This document shows, one piece after another, positions 53,075 through 61,600 of a stretch of DNA of 64,000 nucleotides (position 1 is its first letter; each line of letters begins with the position of its first letter). The stretch comes from Ignavibacteriota bacterium (GTDB taxonomy: Bacteria; Bacteroidota; Ignavibacteria; Tepidaquicellales; Tepidaquicellaceae). The translations under genes were made by a program, and so were the position numbers. The stretch spans positions 1 to 64,000 of the forward strand of contig JACREY010000008.1 in the NCBI GenBank assembly GCA_016218085.1. The letters are read 5' to 3'. The notes below the pieces were generated by a model. The model ran no database searches. It was not told where the DNA came from and was given only the letters and a program-made list of their open reading frames with translations.

Positions 53075-55387
53075 TTGAAAAGATTACTGATATTATTTGC
53101 TGTATTTATATGTTTTTCAGATTTGCTTTCACAGGGACAAACCGATGTTACGGGTTTAGTCCTTGATGAAAGCACAAATGAAGTGCTGAATTCCGTTGTC
53201 CTAAAATTAGTTGAAAAGGGAAGGAATTCGGAATCAAAGACTTCCACCGATTTAGTGGGAAAATTCGAATTCAAGAACCTTTCTTCAGGCTCATACCAGT
53301 TATCTTTGACAAGAATTGGTTACAAGACAAAATTGTTCGATTTCGAAATCGAAAATTCCGCAAACAGGAATTTTACAATTGCATTAACTCCTGTTGAAAT
53401 CGAAATCGAAAAAATAAATGTTACTGCCACACGAACAGAGCAGACACTACAGAAAACACCTTCATCAATAAACCTTATCTCATCGGATGAAATCAGCCAG
53501 AAAAATAAATTTACTTTCGATGAAGTCCTTCAGGATGTTCAGGGAGTAACTATCAACAGAACAAGCGGTATTAATGTCAGTGCTTTATCTATTCGCGGTA
53601 GTTCTGATGTAGCCGGAGGGGGAATCGGAAACAGGGTTCTTCTTCTGCTGGATGGAAGACCTTCGCTGACGGGGGATTCCAAGGGCGCACTTTGGTCGTT
53701 GATTCCCGTAGCCATAATAGAAAGAACCGAGGTTGTTAAAGGTGCATTTTCCTCGTTATATGGTTCCAGTGCAATCGGCGGTGTTGTGAATGTTATTACT
53801 AAAAAACCTACTTACAAACCGTATACAAATATCAGTATTAATTACGGATTTTACAACAAGTTTTCCGATAGTCTTAAATTTTCGGATAATCTAAGGCAGA
53901 TAGGCGGACTCGATATCCTTCACAGCAATACCGTGAAAAAGTTTTCATATCTTCTTAACTTCGATTACAAGAACAACGACGGCTATTCTGAAATGACCGG
54001 ATTTAATTTTTACAGCGGAATAGCAAAATTCTCTTATGACCTCTTTGCCAACAGGGATATTGAACTTACTTTTCAATACACGAATTCACAGAGCGGTTAT
54101 CCTCATTACTGGCGGGTTGACCCGGGGAAGTATCCGGAGCCGTATAAAACAAATCCTGTTTATCACGGCGACAGGATTAACAAGGAAACACAAAGTGTGG
54201 ATTTCTATTATTATGCAATACCAAGCAGCAGGGCAAAATTTTCATCAAGATTTTACTATTATAAACTGAAAAGCATTTCAACATATAATCCCCGGAATCC
54301 GGTTTCGATTCAGTATGGATTGCCCGGCGGTGAATTTCAGAATTTTATTACATCCTATAATTTCGGGAATATTAACCAGATGAACTATGAATTCAGCGGT
54401 TCGAATTATATGATTGCGGGAACCGATGTACAGTGGAATGTAGTCCGCTCTTCACCGGCAGATATTCTTTATGGTGACCAGCAGCAGAACAATATAGGGG
54501 CATATATTCAGGACCAGTGGAATTTGATTAGCAGGGCAAACGGCGAACCTGTATTCTCGACTACTTTCGGAGGAAGGTTTGACTATAACGCTTTTGTAGG
54601 CGGAACTCATACGATGCAGCTCAGCCCGAAAATATCATTTCTCTATAATCCTGATTCCGAGGGAACTTTCTTCAGCAGCACTTCCTTCAGATTCCTTGTC
54701 GGACGAGCATTCCGCGCTCCTTCTATCGCGGAGCAGTATTTCAAAAAAGAATTATTCGGTGGGTTTAATTTTATTTATAATCCGGACCTTACGCAGGAGG
54801 AAATGCTTTCTTTCGAACTCGGATTCAGGAAACAGTTTAAGAGCAGGTTTATAGTTGATTTAGCTGCTTACTTTAACCTTTATGATGATTTGATTCAGTA
54901 TGTTAATATCAGCACTAATCCGCTTGGACCGTTCCAGGTACGGAATATCGCTAAATCACAGATGAGGGGATTTGAATTTCTTATTGACTATAATTCTTCT
55001 ATCAGAATTTTTAATGAAAAATTTTCCTACAGGTTCGAATTCGATTATTCATACAACGATGCAAGGGACCTTTCAGCGGGAAGAAAAGATGATTTGCTTC
55101 CCTATAAGCCGAAACATCTTTTTAATTTCTGCGTGAATCTGGAATATCAGGGCTTTAATTTGAATACTTCGGGCAAGTATTTAAGCAGGATTGAAGAGGT
55201 AATATTTTACAAATATGAAGAACCGAAAGAATATTTTCTCCTTAATATGAAAATCAGCAAGAATATCGGCAAGCACGTGAATGTGTTCTTTGCCGTGAAT
55301 AATATCTTCGATAAATTCTATCAGGAACTCGAAAGAATAGCCGCTCCCAACCGTAGCTTCAATTCCGGAATAAATATCGAGTTTTAA
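53075..55387 (+). CDS. TonB-dependent outer-membrane receptor
   Basis: 770 residues from a TTG at 53075. The signal peptide (LLILFAVFICFSDLLSQ) is followed by a carboxypeptidase-regulatory-like domain (TDVTGLVLDESTNEVLNSVV). The plug starts at INVTATRTEQTLQKTPSSIN and contains LLLLDGRPSLTGD and SSLYGSSAIGGVVNVITKK. The 22-strand barrel ends in NRSFNSGINIEF. It imports a ligand such as cobalamin, a siderophore or a glycan. The N-terminal extension is typical for Bacteroidota, but it is not clearly SusC. It is coupled to the lipoprotein at 52532. Confidence 0.92.
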   Translation: MKRLLILFAVFICFSDLLSQGQTDVTGLVLDESTNEVLNSVVLKLVEKGRNSESKTSTDLVGKFEFKNLSSGSYQLSLTRIGYKTKLFDFEIENSANRNFTIALTPVEIEIEKINVTATRTEQTLQKTPSSINLISSDEISQKNKFTFDEVLQDVQGVTINRTSGINVSALSIRGSSDVAGGGIGNRVLLLLDGRPSLTGDSKGALWSLIPVAIIERTEVVKGAFSSLYGSSAIGGVVNVITKKPTYKPYTNISINYGFYNKFSDSLKFSDNLRQIGGLDILHSNTVKKFSYLLNFDYKNNDGYSEMTGFNFYSGIAKFSYDLFANRDIELTFQYTNSQSGYPHYWRVDPGKYPEPYKTNPVYHGDRINKETQSVDFYYYAIPSSRAKFSSRFYYYKLKSISTYNPRNPVSIQYGLPGGEFQNFITSYNFGNINQMNYEFSGSNYMIAGTDVQWNVVRSSPADILYGDQQQNNIGAYIQDQWNLISRANGEPVFSTTFGGRFDYNAFVGGTHTMQLSPKISFLYNPDSEGTFFSSTSFRFLVGRAFRAPSIAEQYFKKELFGGFNFIYNPDLTQEEMLSFELGFRKQFKSRFIVDLAAYFNLYDDLIQYVNISTNPLGPFQVRNIAKSQMRGFEFLIDYNSSIRIFNEKFSYRFEFDYSYNDARDLSAGRKDDLLPYKPKHLFNFCVNLEYQGFNLNTSGKYLSRIEEVIFYKYEEPKEYFLLNMKISKNIGKHVNVFFAVNNIFDKFYQELERIAAPNRSFNSGINIEF

Positions 55388-55427
55388 TCTTTCGAATCTT
55401 ACGAATCTTTCAGATCTTACGAATCAT
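55388..55427. repeat. short tandem TCTTACGAAT-type repeats between convergent genes
   Basis: About three imperfect copies of (T)CTT(A/T)CGAAT(C) follow the TonB receptor stop (TCGAATCTTACGAATC, then AGATCTTACGAATC). Slippage-prone simple repeat; no stem-loop terminator is obvious. Confidence 0.4.
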
Positions 55428-58400
55428 TTACAAATCAAATCCAAATAACATTCCGAAATAATATCTTACTTCTTTTCCGTAAGTAACATTTTTTCCCTGG
55501 AAGTTTTTAGTAAACGAATCGAATCCGTATGCAGCATTAAAAAACAGGCTTGTCGGGAAAGCATACGCTGAAAACATCTGCAGTCTTAATTCTGCTCCGA
55601 TGTCTTTTTTGAACTGGTTCAGTTTCACGTCTTTTTCGTCCCAGGCATTTCCCCAGTCTCCGTAAACCCCGAAATAAAGCTTATCCAGGTAGAAAGGAGA
55701 AATTCTCATATCGATTTTTGATAATATTGGGAATCTGTATGTCAGGTTCGCAGTGAATAGCCGCCCGCCCCCCAGTGCGTAAAACGGATAACCCTTCATT
55801 CCGGGCAGACCTGAGGCATAGAAGCTGTAAAACTCATCCACCTGCGGGCCAAATACGGTAGCAGCCCTTAATTTTAATGCAAGTGAATGCTTGTTGTCGA
55901 ATAATCCGACAGATTCAAGCCAGTTTGCATCGAGCTTGTGAAGTCTATTGCTCTTGTATACGGTTAAAAGATTATTATTCTCATCTACTGTGTATTCGGG
56001 ATTAATTTTGCTTCCTTCATACTGGTACTGGATTTTCACTTTCCTTCCGACAGGATTAATATCCGTATTTCTGCTTGGATAATACACTTCGTAATTATAA
56101 TCGACTGTTAAAGCATTGGCCCTGAAATAATCTTCCGAAGAACCCCTGATAAAAATTCCTGATGAAGGTATTAAAAATCCGTCTATGCTGGCCGCATATT
56201 TTGAAAAATTATATGTGAATTTCAGTTCGTGGTTTGTGTTTATTATTTTGAACGCCATTCCGAAATCAATTGCCAGCAAATCATAATTTACCCCAACATT
56301 AATTGAATCCGCTCCTGCTATTACATCACCGCTTGATTTTCTCGATACGTTATATAGTGCAAGGTCGAATTTCGGAGCAAATCCGAGTTTTCTTGCAAAG
56401 AATTTTTCGTTGAAGGGAACTCCGTTATTATATGTAAACTGGAAGAATATATCACGTTCGAACTTGTGGTTCATGCTGATGCCTCCGAAAATCGAATAAC
56501 GGCTCATTATTTCATCCGAATAAATATATATGCCCGGCTTTATGGCATCTATCACCTTATTGCTTTTCGAATAATTATCGTACCTGATTACAGGGAATAT
56601 GGAAAGTTGCGTGAACATGCTTTTATACGGACGGGGTTTCAGTTCGGTGTATTCCTTATCGTTAAAGTTTTTAAGCCTGTTCCATTTCGTGCTGTCTTCC
56701 GAAGCGCTTTGTCTGATAAGCTTTTCAGGCCTATTGTAATCTCCGAATTCACCGATTTTCTTTTCCAGGAAATCTTTATAAACCGCAACTTTGTAACCGG
56801 TTGATTTATAAGTTGCGTATGCAAGGCTTCCGTTGATTATGGAAGGCATTAAAGCACCTCCCTCGACATTTGTAATCTGCTTGACTTCTTTTGTTTCAAA
56901 ATCATATGAATAAATATTGAAAATACCGGTTCTGTCTGATGAGAAATACAATTTCTTTCCGTCCGGAGATGGAACGGGATTTCTTGTGTCAATATTATCA
57001 TCCCTGAAAACGAATTCCATATTTTTATCTTCTATATCCATATATGCAATGTTCCTTGCATCCTGCAGGGAAAAATCGAAATAAATTCTTTTTCCGTCGT
57101 GCGAGAAGCGCGGATTATAAATCTGCTCGCCTTTTGAAAAGTTTGTCAGCGCTTTCTTGTTTTTAGCATCTTTATCGGCTATGTATAAATTAAGCGTTCC
57201 TCCATTGCTGACAACGAAACAGATTTTTTCGCCGTCAAATGAATATGAAGGTGAAAAAGCCCTTAATTCATCAGTGAGCTTCTTTATTGATTTATCTTTA
57301 AGTGTAAATTCGTATAAATCGAAAATTGAAATCTCATCGATTGTAGGAGGATAAGTCCTCTCTGCAAACATAATTTTCTTTCCGTCCGGCGACCAGGAAA
57401 AATTTGAGGATACCGGAGCTGCAATCATTTCCGTCTTTTTTGTTTCCATATCATATAGAAATAAACCGGTCCTTGCATAATCGAAATCCTGGTTGGAAAG
57501 ATACGCAACTTTTTTCCCGTCAGGAGAGAAATGCGGGAAATAATTTGCAAATCCCGTCTTCTCTATTATTTCTTCGCTGGTTTTTGTTTCCTTAACGCTT
57601 TTTAGCTTTTCGGCATAATCATTCTTCAGATAATTTTTCCATTCATTGTAAAGTTCATCGCCGTCTTTTCCGAGTACCTGCTTTATAGCCTTGTCAACGC
57701 TGAAATTTGTAAGATCTCCGAGTTTTTTAGTAATATCTCTTAATTTTTCTTCACCGTATTTTTCCGAAATATATCTTGTAAGTGCAAAACCTGAATTGTA
57801 TATAGATTCAGCTTTAAGGCTTGTTATGGATGAAAACTGTCCCATTTCATTCCAGGTCAGCATATTGTCATCCGTAACATAAGACCTTAAAATCATATCC
57901 CTGTGCGCGTCCCAGTAATCATATCCCATCTGCTGCCTCTGGTACTGGGCAACTCCTTCCGCAAACCAGGAGGGAACACCAAAACCTGAAATCGGGTAAG
58001 AGACTATAACATTCGGATAACCGTATAAAACATCAGGCCTTCTTTCTGTTTCATAGTTAAGCCACTGAAGATAAATGGCAGGAACTCTCTTTGCAAATTT
58101 CATCGCCGCCTGCAGCTGTACCATATGTGTGAATTCGTGCGTAATCACATTCCTGAGCCAGTTATGAGTGCCTCTTAAATCGAAATCCAGCGCAGATGCG
58201 AATATTTCAATCCTGTTTCCGTAAAAATCAGTCGCGCCGTTTGCCACGTCAGATACATCGCTTACTACGAAATTGACTTTATCTGGCAGGGGATAATTGT
58301 ATAGTGATGTTATCGGACCGTAAACCTCTTCGGCTATCTTTGCAATTGTCTGTGCAGTTCTTTCCGTTCCCGCGTGATAGGTCACTGTAAAATGCTCCGT

Positions 58401-58520
58401 TTCAATAGTGTACCAGTCAAGGTCGGGATAGGATTCGAACTGGGAATAAACCCGCATATTAGAAAAAAAACAAAGGGCAATAGCAATCCAAACAAAAAAA
58501 ATAGCTTTTTTATTAATCAT
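55428..58520 (-). CDS. gluzincin metallopeptidase, PD40 propeller and Omp85-like barrel fusion
   Basis: 1030 residues. Signal peptide ends MRVYSQ. Residues ~35-300 are a zinc peptidase of the MA clan with HEFTHMVQ (HExxH) and a downstream Glu ligand in WFAEGVAQY. Residues ~320-620 are WD40-like PD40 blades (FSPDGKKVAYLS, WSPDGKKIMF, FSHDGKRIYF, PSPDGKKLYFSS). The last ~300 residues resemble a surface-antigen (D15/Omp85) barrel: SGLPGMKGYPFYALGGG, LTYRFPI, VYGDWGNAW, ending YFGMLFGFDL. It may be a barrel-anchored periplasmic protease. Divergent from sprA, about 180 bp away. Confidence 0.85.
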   Translation of the reverse strand: MINKKAIFFVWIAIALCFFSNMRVYSQFESYPDLDWYTIETEHFTVTYHAGTERTAQTIAKIAEEVYGPITSLYNYPLPDKVNFVVSDVSDVANGATDFYGNRIEIFASALDFDLRGTHNWLRNVITHEFTHMVQLQAAMKFAKRVPAIYLQWLNYETERRPDVLYGYPNVIVSYPISGFGVPSWFAEGVAQYQRQQMGYDYWDAHRDMILRSYVTDDNMLTWNEMGQFSSITSLKAESIYNSGFALTRYISEKYGEEKLRDITKKLGDLTNFSVDKAIKQVLGKDGDELYNEWKNYLKNDYAEKLKSVKETKTSEEIIEKTGFANYFPHFSPDGKKVAYLSNQDFDYARTGLFLYDMETKKTEMIAAPVSSNFSWSPDGKKIMFAERTYPPTIDEISIFDLYEFTLKDKSIKKLTDELRAFSPSYSFDGEKICFVVSNGGTLNLYIADKDAKNKKALTNFSKGEQIYNPRFSHDGKRIYFDFSLQDARNIAYMDIEDKNMEFVFRDDNIDTRNPVPSPDGKKLYFSSDRTGIFNIYSYDFETKEVKQITNVEGGALMPSIINGSLAYATYKSTGYKVAVYKDFLEKKIGEFGDYNRPEKLIRQSASEDSTKWNRLKNFNDKEYTELKPRPYKSMFTQLSIFPVIRYDNYSKSNKVIDAIKPGIYIYSDEIMSRYSIFGGISMNHKFERDIFFQFTYNNGVPFNEKFFARKLGFAPKFDLALYNVSRKSSGDVIAGADSINVGVNYDLLAIDFGMAFKIINTNHELKFTYNFSKYAASIDGFLIPSSGIFIRGSSEDYFRANALTVDYNYEVYYPSRNTDINPVGRKVKIQYQYEGSKINPEYTVDENNNLLTVYKSNRLHKLDANWLESVGLFDNKHSLALKLRAATVFGPQVDEFYSFYASGLPGMKGYPFYALGGGRLFTANLTYRFPILSKIDMRISPFYLDKLYFGVYGDWGNAWDEKDVKLNQFKKDIGAELRLQMFSAYAFPTSLFFNAAYGFDSFTKNFQGKNVTYGKEVRYYFGMLFGFDL

Positions 58521-58699
58521 TGATTATGTTATTATTAATATTTATTATTGAATCGAAAAAACTTATTTTAATATAGCGAGTATAAATTGTGAATAGGATT
58601 ATTGAGTTGATTTTGTTAAAAATATTTTAAGAATTTTTATTAATTTAATTTAATTGCCTATTGAATAATTAATTATTACTTATTAATTATTATTAATTT
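58521..58699. other. divergent promoter region of the peptidase fusion and sprA
   Basis: Very AT-rich 179-bp spacer with runs of TTAATTATTA-like sequence. No sigma-54 match or strong palindrome is seen, and no gene. Confidence 0.4.
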
Positions 58700-61600
58700 T
58701 TGATTTCAACTATAGCAAACATACGGAAAAGTCATAATTGTTTCAACACAAATAAGCTGTTAATAGTTTTTACAATTATAATAAATCTTTTTGCTATTAG
58801 CAATATTTCTTTTTCTCAGGGTAGAAGGGATTTGGATAAATTCCGCACCTATGTCTATAATCCGTTCGATTCTTTGAAAACGAAATTAAAGGATTCCAAC
58901 CAGCTTGCAATCGAGGATTCTTTAAGGCGCGTGCCTGTTGATTCCTCTGCCCGTGTAAAATATTTCAAATACATTAAAAATTACCTGTTCGGAACATCCC
59001 TTGCGGAAAAAGTGCATCCGCTTCTGCTTCCTAATGCATCCTCTATTAAAACCGAAATGTCATTCGATTCCCTGAATAATGTGGTAATCAGGCAGAGTTT
59101 CGAAGGTGAGGATATCAAGGCACCGCTCGTGATTCCGATTGAAAAATATGTGGCTACACTTTCAAAATCAACTGAAAGAGCCGTTTTCAATGGATTGTTT
59201 GATGAGAAATTCAAGGGCGTAACAGTGGATGATATTTCGCAGTTAATTCAGAAATTTACCGATATTACGATTCCGCTTCCTTTTAAAAGCGAAACAATAT
59301 TTGGTCCGCCTACTGCAAATCTAAGGATAAACGGGGCTATTGATATTACAGCATCGTATCAGAATATCAAAAGCGAGCAGTCAGTACTGACGCTAAATTC
59401 AAATTCTCAGAATAATATCAACTTCAAGCAGGAAGTGCAGGTTACTGCAAAAGGTACGGTGGGTGATAAACTGACTATTGAAGCTGACTGGAATACACAG
59501 AGAGTTTTTGATTTTGAAAACCAGCTTAAAATTAAATACACCGGATATGCTGACGAAGTTATTCAGAAAATTGAAGCGGGAAACGTTTCCCTCGATACGA
59601 AATCAAGCCTGATTCAGTCCACGCAAGCATTGTTTGGCATTAAAGGTGAGTTCAAACTGGGTCCTTTAAACCTCTCAGCCGTAATTTCTCAGAAAAAAAG
59701 TAAGCAGGAAACAAAAGATTATACGGGTGGCGCCCAGCAGCAGGATTTTCAGATAAACGTCTGGGATTATTCCGAAAGTCATTATTTTCTGGATACGACT
59801 TATTTAAGCAGTTTTCTTGCTGTGTATAATGATTCTACGGGAATTATTTCTCAGGAAGTGCTGAATAAAAAAATAATGTCTGATTTGCCGAGTTTTCAGG
59901 TCTGGGTGCAATGCGACAATACCGTATCTCTGAAAAAATATGCCGCAGCTCACATTTATCTTCCAAGCCTTCAGTCTGTCGGCGGCACTTATGATTCGGC
60001 TACTTATAAAAGAACTGACCAGGCAAGAGATACCTGCTTTTACGGATTTTTCAGGGAGCTGAGCCCAACCGAATATACGGTTGACCCGATTGCAGGATTC
60101 CTCAGCTTGAAAATTTCCGTACCTGAAAACTATGCAGTAGGAGTATCTTATGAAACTTACAACGGTCAGAAATTCGGTTACGGAAAATATGATGTTTCTT
60201 CGAGCCAGATGATGGTTTTGAAAATGGTGAAGTGCGCAAACCAGAATCCTGATACTAATGCTACGCCCCGAGCGTGGGTGCTCAAGATGAAGAATATTTA
60301 CAGACTTCCTATATCAAAGGTTATTCAGGACGGTTTTAAACTGGATGTAATGTTTAATAATAATAACGTTCTGAATACAAACCTCCCTGATAAGCAGATA
60401 TCACTTAGCACTATGCTTTATATTGACAGGTATTCCGGAACTACAAAGAAATACGCTCCTGACCAGCTTTTTGATTATATTCCCGGCAGGACTATCAATA
60501 CTGAAACAGGTGATATTATTTTCCCGACTTTAAGACCTTTCCTCGATAATATAGCAATGTTCGATACGACTTTAACAAACAGGTACTCTGAAATTTATGA
60601 GAAAAGAAAATCAGTTGCACAACAGTCAAATAACTCGACAAAGTTTTATATAAAAGGAAGTGCTAAAGGAGAAGCAGGAATTAGCAATACGATTAATCTT
60701 GGCCTGAACGTAGTGCAGGGAAGCGTTAAACTTATGCTGGGCAATACTGCGTTAAGGGAAAATGAAGATTATTCTATTGATTATTCGACAGGTATAGTTG
60801 TAATCAGGAATGCATCAGCACTTGCCTCAAAGGATTTGAAAATTACATACGAAACAAATGACCTGTTTTCTCTTGCTTCAAAAACTTTATTCGGTGTCAG
60901 AGGAGACTACAAGATTACCGAAAAAACGGGATTCGGGTTTACTTTCGTGAACCTCAGACAGGAAACTCTCAACGATAAAGTCAGGATTGGCGAAGAACCC
61001 ACTAATAACTCGATGGTCGGTGTCGATTTTACAACGGAGGCAAAACCGAAATTCCTTACTAAGCTGGTTAACCTTCTGCCCGGTTATAATACAAAAGAAG
61101 AGTCTTCGGTCTCGTTCAAAGGTGAACTGGCTTATATTTTGCCCGATCCCAATACTAAGAAAAGCCCAATACCCCAGGATAATAATGAAGCGGTAGCTTA
61201 CGTAGATGATATGGAAGGAGCAAAGAAAATCGTTTCGCTCGGAATAAATTACAGTTACTGGTCATTAAGTTCAATGCCTATTGATACTATTGGCAGCACA
61301 GGACCGATATACAGGGAAAATGCAAGACGCTCGACTTTCAGATGGTATAATGTTGCTAACGGAGTCAGCATTAAAGATGTATATCCCTTAAGGGATGTCC
61401 AGCCGGGACAGGACAGACTTACACCCTTAATTGTGAATTACAATCCGACAAAGCGCGGAATGTACAATCCGAATGTTATAAGGTGGGATACTACAGATAA
61501 ATACACAAACTGGGGCGGTATGATGAGGTATTTAAATACAACCTCGACCGACCTTATCAATGAAAATATTAATTTCATTGAATTCAATATGCAGGTGAGC

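Noticed and set aside
55388-55427. CRISPR-like array
   Set aside because: The repeats are about ten bases, imperfect and without spacers; a simple tandem repeat.
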